This document shows, piece by piece, positions 50,601 to 60,100 of a stretch of DNA of 64,000 nucleotides; the stretch's first letter is position 1; each line of letters begins with the position of its first letter. The DNA lies in the NCBI GenBank assembly GCA_947381435.1, contig CANCVE010000006.1:1-64000 (forward strand), written 5' to 3'. Position numbers and translations under genes: made by a program. The notes under the pieces were generated by a model. That model searched no databases and was not told the DNA's origin. It worked only from the letters and a program-made list of their open reading frames with translations. This stretch comes from Chitinophagaceae bacterium (GTDB lineage Bacteria; Bacteroidota; Bacteroidia; Chitinophagales; Chitinophagaceae).

Positions 50601-53600
50601 TAACAATACACTTTGCGCACCTGTACCATTATAGCTAATTGTACTTCCTGTTGTTACAAGAGCAGCAGGTGAAGTGTAGGTAGCCGAATTGGTAAAGGTT
50701 CCAGCAATCCCTATTGTACCACTACTTGCCAATGTAACGTTACCACTCCTACTAGTACCACTAATAGTCAGGTTATTGTAGTTGAAGGCAGGAACAGTTT
50801 GTGCATGTGTACCGGTAAAGTTAATTGTACCTTGTGTAGCACCTGCTACACCATTTGTATTAAAATTATTCTGAATAGAAACTGAACCAGTAGGGAAGGT
50901 AGTTCCTGTTCCTAGTGTTAGATTATAGAAATTGGTATTACCAGGTACAGATTGACTGCTACCATTGAATATTACAGTTGTAAAATTCGGAGTAGAAATT
51001 GAACTACTAGCGTTGTTTAAAGTAACAGTTCCATTGAATGTATAAGTAGCACTAGAGTTGGCTACATTATCCATTACAATGCCATTATTAATACCAAAGT
51101 CTAAATTCACATTATTAAAAGTACCCGGAGTAATACGCGTATTGTTTGTGGTAGGGGCATAATACTCTAAAGTACCTCCCCAAGTAAGGTTAGCAGGGAA
51201 AGGATACTGATAAGCAGTGGTGCTGTTGGTACCGCTACGTATAGTTCCATTAGTAGATGATGTATTCAATGTACCAGTGGAAAAAATACCTGTAGTAGCC
51301 AAATCAAGTGTTGCACCAGAATTTACTATCAAAGTACCGCCACCACTATTGTTACCCATATAAACTTGTCCACCGTTTAATAAGAATGTTCCGCTATTAA
51401 TATTTAAGGTACCACTACAAGCCCTTCCAGAATTATTCACACTTGTTATGGTGTTACCACTACCTGCATCTACAGTTACATTAGGTGGTATGCCTAATCC
51501 TACTGAAGGAATGGCAACTACCGATGCTGTAGTAGTACTAGTACCTGTAACTGTACAACCCGTAGTAGTATAACCAGATCCTCCTGAAGTTACAGTTACA
51601 CCAAAAACACCCAAACTAGCAGTTGCAGATGTTAATGAACCTCCACCTCCAGTTACATTAACGGTAGGAACAGAGGTGTATCCAGAACCATTGCTCGTAA
51701 CTGAAATGCTTAATACCCCAGCTTTTATATAAGCTACGGCTGTAGCACCAGAACCGCCGCCGCCTGTAATGCTTACAGATGGTATACTTGTGTAGCCCGA
51801 AGAACCTACTACGGCAATTGTTGCTACACCCAAACTTGCAGTAGCAGTTAAACCTGTACCACCAGTGCCAGTAATGGTTGGTACGGAGGTATAGCCACTA
51901 CCAGGAGCAAGTATTGATATGGTATTGATGGCACCAGTTCTAAAGTTTGCCCATTCGTTTCCTACTGTTCTAGGTCCAGCCTTGTACACCAATGTAGCAC
52001 TGCTACCATAAGTAGGCGCTGAACTAAGTGAACTAGTTGTAGTATTTAAAACTAAGTTGTTATTGATTGTTGGAGAACTTGGCGTAGAAGAAACGGTTAA
52101 AGTACCATTGAGTGTAATATTATAAAATGAAGGTGTAGTTCCAGTAATAGTACCTGTACCACCAAATATAACAGTACCAACTCCAGCTGTAAACGTGCCT
52201 GAATTTGCAAAGCTAGCACCACTTGATAGTGTTAGTGTACCACCCGAAGTTTGATTGATAGTACCACTATTACTTAATGAAGTTGTAATGGTTATAGAAC
52301 CAGATGCACCAAAAGTAAGACTACTGCCCGATTGTACAGTAAGCGTACCAGGATTGTTGGTAGCTGTAGCAGCTAAAGTAACCGCATTATTTACTGCAAC
52401 TGTTGCCCCGCTTGATGGCACATTACCACCTAACCAAGTTGAACCTGTATTCCAATCTGTAGAAGCGTTAGAAACAAAACCTGTAACTGTAAATGCAGAT
52501 GATTTTGGTGTTACACCATCAGTTATTACAACATTACCACTCAATGCAGCATCAGAAGGAACATTTACTGTAATTAATGTTGATGATTGAGATACAAAAG
52601 ATGCAGCCGCAATACTTGCAGAACCATTAACTGTCAAAGAAGTAACAGTATTTAACCCCGAACCATTAATGCTGATTGTTTGTCCATAATAAGCTGCTGC
52701 CAATCCTCCATTTTGAAATGAGTAGGCAGACGTTGGTACTATGGAAGTGATACCATAAGCCTGTGGCAAAATACCTAAAGCAAAAAATTGATTTGAAGAA
52801 GTAATTGGTGAACTACTCATTAAAACAGAATTGCTTAGAGCGCCTGCTCCTATTGAAGAATAAGTACCAGCTTGAGTACCAGATGTTCCAATAGTATTAT
52901 TGTTAGATCCTGAAGCTGTTGCACTTGATAGTGCAATATTATCAGCACCACTAAAACTGCCAGTATAAGCTAAACTCCAGTATTCAGAAGTGTTTATAGA
53001 AGCTAAAGATGCATCTATTGAACCTCCAGTTAGAGATTGAAACGCAGTAGCAGTTATTGTTGTTGCAGAACCTCCAGTTGTTGGATTAACTAAACTAAGT
53101 CCATAATAATAATCAGTTCCACCAGTAAATAATCCTATAGGAAATACTAATGTAGAGGGCGTACTATAGCTTGCCGGCAAACTCCACCTGAATGGTCCAT
53201 TTATGTAAGATGTAGTGCTTGCAGTAGAAACTGTAGCACCAGATGACGCAATTAATATATTAGTAGCAGTTGTTGTTACTCGTCCAGAGGTGAGTGTCAA
53301 TGTTCCTGCTACAGTAACTGGCATACTCAATGTAACACCAGCACTATTAGCAATTGTAAGGTTATTCACACCACCAGGGTTTGGATAAGTAAAGTTATTT
53401 ATGGTTTGTGCAGAGGTACCTGAATAAACTACAGTAGCAGAAGCATTAGAAGCATTGATGCTTCCTGCGGCAATACCACTTGTAATGTTTACTGCTCCCT
53501 TCAAGGTAAGTGTATTAGCTCCAACTGTAAGCACTGTAGTACCATTGCCAAATGAAAGTGTACCACCAATCGTAGCATCCCCACCTAATGTTACACCTGC

Positions 53601-56297
53601 TGTATTTGTAAGTGTAACAGCCCCATACGTTGCAGTTGGCATTGTTTGAGCCCCAGAACCTAAAAATTGTACAGACCCTGTATTGCTTGCTCCAGAATAA
53701 TCTAAACTTGAAGTTATTGGTGTTGTTGAGGTTGACGTAGTACTTATAGTACCACCATTTGAAACCGCAGCAGTTGATAGCGTAAAGGCACCTAAAGCTA
53801 AAGTACCACCAGAAGTAGTAGTTAGCGTACCAGTAACTGTAAGGTTGGCATCATTGGTTAATGAACCAGATGCATTTAAAGTAGTAAGGTTGGTATAAGA
53901 TGTTGCACTAACTATATGTCCAGATGTACCAGCATACTGCACTATACCAGGCCAAGCCTTACCAGTTGGTAGTGGAGTGGTGCCTGTATTTGAAGTTTTA
54001 ATGATACCAGAATTAGTTAATGGAGATAGAGTTCCAGCAGTGTTTTCCGATATAGTGAAAGTACTTGCATTTAGCTGACCACCAGCATTATTAACCACAA
54101 GACCATCTAGTGATACATTCGAACCCAAGGTATAAGTGAAAGCACCATTTACTGTAAGCGTGCCTATCTTTCCAGTTGTTCCTAGAATTTCATTACCTGA
54201 TGTTACAGCACTATTAATAATTACCGCAACCCTATCTGTAGATGCAGACCCAAATACAGGTGCTGCAGATAACGAGCCTGCTCCGCGACTTATAGTTGCT
54301 CCATTATTTAATGTGATTGTAGCAGAACTATTGTTCAATGTCCCTGCTTTTAAAAATAACGAATTGCCATTTTTTATTGTAATTGCTCCAGTTAGAGCCA
54401 AGGTACCTGTAGCACTGTCTGTGAAATCTTTTAAATTTGTACCAGCACCTGTAATTTCAAAGGAAGCTGTCGTTGTTGACGAATTGAAATAATTAAGGCT
54501 AATAGGACTGCCTGACCAAGTAGGACTGTTTGTATTAAAACCTCCGGTACCTGTTGCTGTTTGAGAGAAATATGAAACAATTACAGGATTTGTTCCATCA
54601 CCAATGGTCAAGCCTGTACCATTGAACGCACTTCCATTTGTAAAAGTTAAACGTTTTAAAACATTAACCTTGCTAGAGCCATTAACGGTTACTGTGAACA
54701 CAGTAGTGGAACCTCCTGTTAATTCCAAGCTGTCTATATTTATCACACTACTAGTATTTGAATTTATAAAAGCAATCTGATTTCCTGTAACCGACCTTGC
54801 TAGCTGTAATTTCCCACCTGTAGAAACCAAATTGACTGTAGTTGCAACGGCTGCTGAAGAGTTTATTGCATTACCACCGCCAAATGAATAAACATTTCCA
54901 CCATCATCAATCTGATTGGTGTATGGCCCACCTGATGCAGGGCTAACTGTTAGTGTACCTGCGAATGTGATTTTCTTATTAGTACATGTTCCAAATTTTA
55001 TACTACAATTAGCAAGTCTTCCAATGGCTATATTTGTTAAACTACAGGCATTCGCATTAGAAGTTGGGAAATTAAGAGTTTGTACACTACCCACATTTAC
55101 AGAACCATTAAATTGAATGCTACCGCCAGTGAATACAGAGGTAGTTGATGGGCCGACACCTCCGCTCAACGTACCTCCAGAGGTAACTAAAGTACCTGTG
55201 TTGCCAGATGTTGATGTACTTGTAGCGTTAAAAAAAAGAGAACGAGCATTTAATGCCAAATTACCAGATGTTTTCAAGTCAAGTTGCCCATTTACCTGAA
55301 AGTTCATATTTGCAGCTAAAAGAATATTTGCTCCGTTTGAAATATCCATATTACCAACACTCAATGTACTACCATTATTTGTTAGGGCAATGGCATTTAC
55401 TAAGTTTGCAGTAAAACTACCACCAGTACCACCAGCTACGGTCACTGTTGGTGCACTTGTATATCCACATCCACCTTGTGAAATAGTAAAAGCTTGTGCT
55501 GTAGTGCTTTGAGCACCAGCAGCAGTATTACTTGCAGTGGCTGCAATACCTGCAAAAGTAAAGACAGCATTACCCCCTGTTGCGTTAACGGAGCCTCCAA
55601 AATGAGTTGGTGCTACAGTACCACCAGTAGTTCCTGAACTAATTGTATAAAGATACCCCCCATTAGAAACCTGCTGACCAGTAGTGTAAGTGGTACCGGT
55701 TACCCAAGCAGTACCAATTGTTGTAGAAGTTATTGTATATCCACTACCTGCAGAACTTACACTAATATAGCCTAATGAAGATTTCGTAGCTGTACCATCC
55801 ATCACAATTTTCCCTGTACCTGAATGTACAGTAACACCACCTGTATTGGCGGCAGCTAAAGATCCTTTTATAATAAATGTATTACCACCATCAGCCAAAG
55901 TACAGCTCGCGGACAATGCCACATCGTTGTTTACAGTCAAGGTTGCACTGTTACTGCTAAAGGTCACAGTAGTAGCAGTTGAAGCTTTTTGGTTGATGTA
56001 TAAATACCCAATAGTTTCAGTAGAAAGATTAGAGATAGTAATAGCAGAGGCTGTAACTGCGCTACCAACATTATTTCCATCAATTACCAAAATATCATTT
56101 GTTGCTGGAGTTCTGGTTGTACCAGTACCTCCTCTCGTTGTACTCCATGTAGAACCGGTATAACTACCACTAGCCCCACCTACCCAGAAGTACGTTGTTT
56201 GTGCATGTAGCAATGCAGTAAAGCAAAGCATAACCACCAACAACGAAATTTTGCCTAACCTAGAGGCACTAGTCTTTTTTGAGAAACTCTGTTTCAT
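44631..56297 (-). CDS. Giant T9SS-secreted beta-strand repeat protein with two IPT/TIG domains
   Basis: About 3888 residues from the ATG at 56297, chosen because MKQSFSKKTSASRLGKISLL leads into a clean signal peptide (LLHAQ); the frame opens further upstream without signal-like sequence. Most is Thr/Ser/Gly/Asn-rich beta-strand repeat. IPT/TIG domains lie near residues 1200 and 2340 (YYGQTISINGSGL and YYGQTITINGNGF). Each is followed by a related module (DWNTGSTWLGGNVPSSGA and DWNTTTTWLGNVVP). A cluster of SGYTSVPTVNVTGG-type repeats lies near 1470-1620. The C-terminus has an FN3-like domain (residues near 3760) and a T9SS sorting domain (LYPNPLKGTKVVNVSLTN). It is probably a surface adhesin or matrix protein; no catalytic motif is visible. 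Confidence 0.88.
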   Translation of the reverse strand: MKQSFSKKTSASRLGKISLLVVMLCFTALLHAQTTYFWVGGASGSYTGSTWSTTRGGTGTTRTPATNDILVIDGNNVGSAVTASAITISNLSTETIGYLYINQKASTATTVTFSSNSATLTVNNDVALSASCTLADGGNTFIIKGSLAAANTGGVTVHSGTGKIVMDGTATKSSLGYISVSSAGSGYTITSTTIGTAWVTGTTYTTGQQVSNGGYLYTISSGTTGGTVAPTHFGGSVNATGGNAVFTFAGIAATASNTAAGAQSTTAQAFTISQGGCGYTSAPTVTVAGGTGGSFTANLVNAIALTNNGSTLSVGNMDISNGANILLAANMNFQVNGQLDLKTSGNLALNARSLFFNATSTSTSGNTGTLVTSGGTLSGGVGPSTTSVFTGGSIQFNGSVNVGSVQTLNFPTSNANACSLTNIAIGRLANCSIKFGTCTNKKITFAGTLTVSPASGGPYTNQIDDGGNVYSFGGGNAINSSAAVATTVNLVSTGGKLQLARSVTGNQIAFINSNTSSVINIDSLELTGGSTTVFTVTVNGSSKVNVLKRLTFTNGSAFNGTGLTIGDGTNPVIVSYFSQTATGTGGFNTNSPTWSGSPISLNYFNSSTTTASFEITGAGTNLKDFTDSATGTLALTGAITIKNGNSLFLKAGTLNNSSATITLNNGATISRGAGSLSAAPVFGSASTDRVAVIINSAVTSGNEILGTTGKIGTLTVNGAFTYTLGSNVSLDGLVVNNAGGQLNASTFTISENTAGTLSPLTNSGIIKTSNTGTTPLPTGKAWPGIVQYAGTSGHIVSATSYTNLTTLNASGSLTNDANLTVTGTLTTTSGGTLALGAFTLSTAAVSNGGTISTTSTSTTPITSSLDYSGASNTGSVQFLGSGAQTMPTATYGAVTLTNTAGVTLGGDATIGGTLSFGNGTTVLTVGANTLTLKGAVNITSGIAAGSINASNASATVVYSGTSAQTINNFTYPNPGGVNNLTIANSAGVTLSMPVTVAGTLTLTSGRVTTTATNILIASSGATVSTASTTSYINGPFRWSLPASYSTPSTLVFPIGLFTGGTDYYYGLSLVNPTTGGSATTITATAFQSLTGGSIDASLASINTSEYWSLAYTGSFSGADNIALSSATASGSNNNTIGTSGTQAGTYSSIGAGALSNSVLMSSSPITSSNQFFALGILPQAYGITSIVPTSAYSFQNGGLAAAYYGQTISINGSGLNTVTSLTVNGSASIAAASFVSQSSTLITVNVPSDAALSGNVVITDGVTPKSSAFTVTGFVSNASTDWNTGSTWLGGNVPSSGATVAVNNAVTLAATATNNPGTLTVQSGSSLTFGASGSITITTSLSNSGTINQTSGGTLTLSSGASFANSGTFTAGVGTVIFGGTGTITGTTPSFYNITLNGTLTVSSTPSSPTINNNLVLNTTTSSLSSAPTYGSSATLVYKAGPRTVGNEWANFRTGAINTISILAPGSGYTSVPTITGTGGTGLTATASLGVATIAVVGSSGYTSIPSVSITGGGGSGATAVAYIKAGVLSISVTSNGSGYTSVPTVNVTGGGGSLTSATASLGVFGVTVTSGGSGYTTTGCTVTGTSTTTASVVAIPSVGLGIPPNVTVDAGSGNTITSVNNSGRACSGTLNINSGTFLLNGGQVYMGNNSGGGTLIVNSGATLDLATTGIFSTGTLNTSSTNGTIRSGTNSTTAYQYPFPANLTWGGTLEYYAPTTNNTRITPGTFNNVNLDFGINNGIVMDNVANSSATYTFNGTVTLNNASSSISTPNFTTVIFNGSSQSVPGNTNFYNLTLGTGTTFPTGSVSIQNNFNTNGVAGATQGTINFTGTHAQTVPAFNYNNLTISGTSRSGNVTLASSGTIGIAGTFTNSATYTSPAALVTTGSTISYNGTGAQSVLLFNYNNLTIAGTRSGTPIITLPSGTINVAGFFSTSQTGAVSFTTSGNTLNLNGSGSSTISSPFTHQILNVTSGTLNINAATTASGLATISNGATLSLGSTYTNTGGLTQNGVLQINGGSVTASPVYSGTSSLVYKATATVGNEWIAGGTLGSGVPQTVTIDAVSGTVTTPGILRTVVGDLTITNGTLALGGDIQVNGNWANNGAFTPGSNTVIFGGSSASSITTPETFYNLQVNDAAGVTLSSPVSVSNILTLTNGVLTSTSSNLLTITNTSNSGVSGGNSSSYVEGPLKWNLPSNFSSAATYTYPVGKNGTYLKFALVNPTTGSGTVSAKVEAFDAGSTGGVDGTLSAVNGEYWSLNTTGNYTGVGNVALTSASVANSSVVARSTGGTYTSKGGSSSSGTVTSTATIGTGATQYFAVGLIPGVSLGAVAASSPTFAGQATATGYYGQTITINGNGFTGSTTVTINGAAATVLTHTTTQLTAKVPAASAASGNLVVTDGAQSDNTSFTVLGYVTNAASDWNTTTTWLGNVVPVASANVFVRHAITINGTVTKTPTNVTVVSGSSITYGASGSLTVNTALTNAGSISMASGGTLTIKGTFTNTGTLTASAGTVVFNGTIAQTIPTPVSSTYYNLTINNASSNTAPGALTVNGQLTIASGSTLDMGTNILSGAMTQQLGSGTLLAGANSTTPIPSGVTWAGSVNYTGTGAQTVVAGAYNNLTVAARTGSNVTLISGGTISVAGTFTPGTLTSGSYVVTSNTFSFNGSSAQSVPAFTFTNLIVANSNGIISTAAGALLVNTSLQINDGATLDLVSNQLTGSSLTTSNGGGTGTGTLKTQNTTSTPIPTGRTWNFGVTYNNASGTQTVMAGTYNGTLNSAGTSGTNTTSGVITVNGALLIGSGHTLNISTFGIASASTINPSGIQGTLLTMSNGAGGYQYPANKTWGGSVVYGGPINNRLVPGTYYNLDVDNGVTGHSIQLDGIGGSSSTAVFNISGTFRMSPTNNFVLATLTTVNFTGTNQVLPACANMRFYNVSFGTNTNMQAGSGMTVQNIFTPNNTTGVTAGTITFSNSNTQTIPVFNYYSLSIGGTRTTNNIAFASGGTITIPGNLTINHTTSAASIGNNINLSGSLSPVLNVSATLVSASTTVTCPTTGLDIGMIVIGSGIPTGATISTIGTGSITISSAATSSTSSSLSFYPVFNLNNGAYNGKVTIPSGKTFYSPTTMTVNSGGTVTNNGTFNLVGALTNNGTITGSGTTNLFSTLTNNSSITSTGNTNLVGTAAQTISGNGSITNLTLNNSLGATITGGAQSLTGVLTISNGNFNTGTNRLILKSTSISNTAIVDKVLGSLQGTVQVERFIPAGFRGYRDIAPEVYNAGSMFLNWQENGSLTSGSGIFITGTTALHANSGGFYNSQPAPDANGLDYSINGNVSAYSYTNGSAYNAGFNAIANTKTTTLDAFSGYRVLVRGDRSFNLATTPIVDYYNIGLRMVNDTKLRATGNLVYGDVTYDPSGVTATVNGSAATLLSTNGLTASTTNGFSMIANPYVCPVLWGTGVTGTQTGNTNTVFGNSSNVNGSYWYLDPTASASGKYIAFNAITGSATVGGSTYPGSFNGTTNNAAGYIQPGQAFFVQSSSASPSVVFTENCKAVNSTKTSVFGVSKPMSKIYLSLMKEDSVTFYARKDGAAIAFAASFGNTFYGPQDALKFTGANDNLFISDKGKNLSIDGRLPATASDVLPIALSKLSGKNYKLVINASVYEINGFVPMLKDSYRGVIKSLSTGIDTINFTVDTSIAATYSNRFSIVFKATTLAVNSIVATATLNNKIANVSWNTVGEKGVSRFEVEKSTDAKSFVKIGQVNAKNTSIASYNTSDNNISAATNYYRIKAISEVGTVSYSNIVKVSSDNRLPSYSLYPNPLKGTKVVNVSLTNVAAGNYTVVINNVLGQRVQEVAISHAGGNGSHALTVNSTIAAGTYSVTVRDANGQAVYQSNLSVQP

Positions 56298-56690
56298 ACT
56301 GCTTTTTTTAGAAAACGAAAACGGTAAAGAAGAATGGAGGTTATCCCTCATAAATTTTGAAATTGTTGTTACAATCGTATACATAGCAAGCGTGTGTTCG
56401 TTATAAACATTAAATACCGATGCAAAGTTACCAAACACTATGCTGCATCCACTTGTTCGGATGTTGCAACTAATTGTCTTTTTCGTTCAATAACGGTCAA
56501 TTGGGTATATTCCAGTATTTAGCACTACATCACTTCTTTCAACAGATGTTGGTCATTGTTATGAAATAACATTTTCTATATCTCCTTTCCTTTTTCTTAA
56601 AGAACAAGCGGTACCATGTTTATTACGTGCCTATGAAAACCTATGTGTTGAATCTTTTTTTACTTGTCTACAAGTCCAATAACTCGAAAC
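56298..56690. other. Divergent intergenic region before array E
   Basis: About 390 bases between the start of the giant gene and array E, with no gene and no clear hairpin. It should hold the giant gene's promoter and leader. Confidence 0.5.
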
Positions 56691-57050
56691 ATTAATGGCA
56701 AACCTAGTAGACTCAGATGGCAAACCAAGTAGATTCCGATGGCAAACCGAGTAGACACGAATGCCAAACTAAGTAGACACAGATGGCAAAGAGAGTAGAC
56801 ACGATGGCAAACAATGTAGACGTCGATGGCAAAGGGAGTAGACGCTGATGGCAAAGGGAGTAGACGTCGATGGCAAAGAGAGTAGACGCGAATGGCAAAG
56901 GGAGTAGACGCGAATGGCAAAGAGAGTAGACGCGAATGGCAAAGAGAGTAGACGCGACTGGCAAAGGGAGTAGACGTGAATGGCAAACCGAGTAGACATC
57001 GATGGCAAAGAGAATAGACGCGAATGGCAAACAGAGTAGACATTAATATG
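56691..57050. repeat. Array E: 22-bp tandem repeat, about 16 units
   Basis: GGCA cores recur at 56697, 56719, 56741 and so on to 57026, with 22-base spacing everywhere except one 21-base step at 56785-56806. The consensus is ATGGCAAAGAGAGTAGACGC followed by GA, with GACGTC in some copies. Units in the middle are most alike and the edges (56697-56763) are more worn. As 22 is not a multiple of 3, open frames change at every unit and are not coding. The array lies between divergent genes, about 105 bases upstream of the GH141-like start and about 395 upstream of the giant gene. Confidence 0.95.
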
Positions 57051-57155
57051 AAAGATTCAGACTGTCAATTGCAACACTGGGTTTGTATTGAATGGCCTAA
57101 AATCCTTTTCTTCGAGGTTTAATAAATTGAATAAAACATTACATTCAACATTGCC

Positions 57156-60100
57156 ATGTTTAAATACCTGCGTACTTGCTTAATTCAACCTATCTATTTT
57201 TTATTGTTGACCGTTGTATTGATAATTGGTGTTACCAATAAAACAATTGCTCAAGGAGTAAACATTTATGCATCTACCATTGGTGTAGATACGGGTAATG
57301 GCACAAGCCTTTCTACTGCTGTAAACATAAAAAGAGCATCTCTTATTGCCAAAAACTACACAAAAGATACGGTTACTATATTGCTAACAGATGGTATTTA
57401 CTCTACCTTATCGCTTGATAGTACAAATAGCAGGAGCTCAACTACCCCAGTTATTTACAAAGCAATCAATCGTGGCAAAGCCATTTTCGAACCTATCATC
57501 AACCTCAGCACCACCGCCTTTCAACCTATTCCAGATAGCATCAAAAGCAGGATTATTGACAGTGCAGCAAAGGATAAAGTGAAACAGTTACCGCTTGCGG
57601 CCTTGAAACTAAAGAACATGAACACTTGGCCTAATAGCTTTGGAGTAGCCAACTTAAATGCCCCCAAATTTTACAACAATGGAGTGGTTTTGCCCATGTC
57701 GCGTTACCCTAAGGATAGCAACATGACCATGAAAAAGGTTTTGTCAAACGGTACAGGAGGCAAGTTGCCAGGTGGAACGTTTATGTTTCGAAATAACCGA
57801 TGTAAATATTGGGTCAAAGAAATAAATGATGCAGGTTTATACCTCAGTGGTGCTTGGCGTGTACCTTGGCAGATTGATGTGGTTAAAACTCAACTGATAG
57901 ATACAATAGGAGATAGCATTCAACAGGTAGTGGGTGTTTCGGGAGGCATTGGCGACAAATATTCCCGCCCTGCCGGCAATGGAAAGGAACCTTATTGGGC
58001 AATAAACTTGGTGGAAGAAATAAGTATGCCGGGCGAATGGAGTATAAATTTCCGAACAAAAATGCTCTATATGTGGTTGCCCGACAGTGCTGCAATCCAA
58101 GTGGCAAGCGACCCGACACTATCAGCCATTAGTCTTTCTGGTGTAAACAACACTTCATTTATAGGCGTTAGCATTATTGGTGGAGCAGGCGACGGTTTCA
58201 CTTTGGTTAATTGCAGCAACATCAAAATTGGCGGGTGTGAAATAGCCAATTGTTCTGGAAATGCTATTACCATTACAGGAGGTAAAAACTGTACAGTACA
58301 AAGTTGCACCATCCATTCTATAGGTGGTGCGGGGGTAAAGATTGCATCTGCCAACTATAATTCCGACCAAAAGAATGTAACACTTTGCAACCATCAGGTA
58401 ATTAATAACCACATCTACACAGTTGGTGTAGAGAAGCAAGTGTATTATCCTTCCATCGATATTTCTACTAGCATTGGGGCTTATGTAGCTCATAACTTAC
58501 TAAATGATGCACCGCAGATTTGCATTTATTTTGGAGGTAACAGTAACATAATCGAATATAATGAAGCCTATAATGTGGCTAACAAATATGGCGGTGCCTC
58601 TGCATTTTACCGAACAGGAAACTTTGCCGATAGGGGCAATAAGGTTAGGTATAACTACATTCATGAAAGTCCGTTGAGTGGTGGTGTATCGGAAGACAAT
58701 TGGGGTTCGGGAGATAGTATTTACTACAACATCATCGCCAATACTTTTCTCGGTACTAATAACAACGGAGGATTTGCCGATGTTTTTGCCAATAATATCT
58801 ATATAAACAATGTACCCGCACACTCTAGTGCTATTGAGCGGGATACAACAGCCAATTACAAAAAGTTTTATTCCAACCTACAAACCATCTACAATAGTAG
58901 TGTTGCTTACAGGGCAGCCTACCCAGATGCAGCCGCCATGCTAGATACGGTAAACAAGGCAAATAAAGCTTTCAAATCTTTGCAATGGAATCAATTTAAT
59001 TGCAACGTACTAATCAATAACTCTCAGGTGTTTTGGGGCATTAAAGACACTGCATTCTTCGATACCAATGGTACACAAAAAACAAGTTCTACCCTTGCTA
59101 CCGCACCTGCATTTAAGAATTATGGCACCGTGGTGCATGACAATTATAAGATAAACGGAAGACTTACAAATTCAATTTCTCCTTTCCGTATTGACAGTTT
59201 AAAAAGTGTTGCTGCCTTTAATAAGACCTGTGGTAAGAATTGGCATATAAACAGAATTGGTTTGTATATAGACGAATACAGACCTGAAGTAGATAGCAAT
59301 TTCACAAAGGATGTTTGTCCCAAGATTACTTGGCAAAAGAATAGTATCTATAATGATACGGCTATTGTTACTGCCATCATCATGAATCCAAATATTGCAA
59401 ACTGTATATCATCCTGGCAGTTTTACTTGGATAGTGCGGCAGTAACTCCACTTAGCAGTACAACTACAAGTATTTCTTATGATACTCTTCTGTTGAAGGC
59501 TGTCTTTACGGGGTTAACAGAGGGCAATCATTCTGTAAGTTTAACCATTTTCGATACCCCAAACTGGAAATACAACTCAGGGCTAGATACTTTTACTGTT
59601 AGTCAAACACTGCCAATTGATTTTACTTCATTAACCGGAAACGTGGATGACTGTACTGTAAACCTACATTGGCACTCTAAAAATGAGAACAATATTAATA
59701 ACTATGAAGTACAGCAAAGTATTGACGGCAAAGCCTTTGAAACCATAAAAACAATTCTACCCAAAAAGAAGCAACCTAATAATGGCTATGAAATTGCTTT
59801 AAACCAATTGGCAGCCCCTATGTCGTATTTCCGCTTAAAAATAACTGACATGGAAGGAGATATTCGTTACAGTAATGTCGTTTCAATAAAGGCAAACTGC
59901 TCAGATTTAACATCATTAACAGCTTATCCTAATCCTGCTAATTCCGTTTTGAACGTTAATTATACTACAAATAAGAACATTCAAAATGGATTAATAGTGT
60001 TAACTGATGTAAACGGCAAACAGATTATCAATCTACCAAGTTCTTTTAATAAAGGAAAAAATGAAATGAGTATAAATTTGAAGTCTATCCCTTTTGGTAC

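Noticed and set aside
46582-56163. Many plus-strand frames inside the giant gene
   Set aside because: They are shadows of a Thr/Ser/Gly-rich coding strand; none shows a signal, domain or start context.
56660-57043. Three overlapping minus-strand frames through array E
   Set aside because: A 22-bp unit shifts phase every copy, so all three frames read the same peptides. This is not selection for coding.
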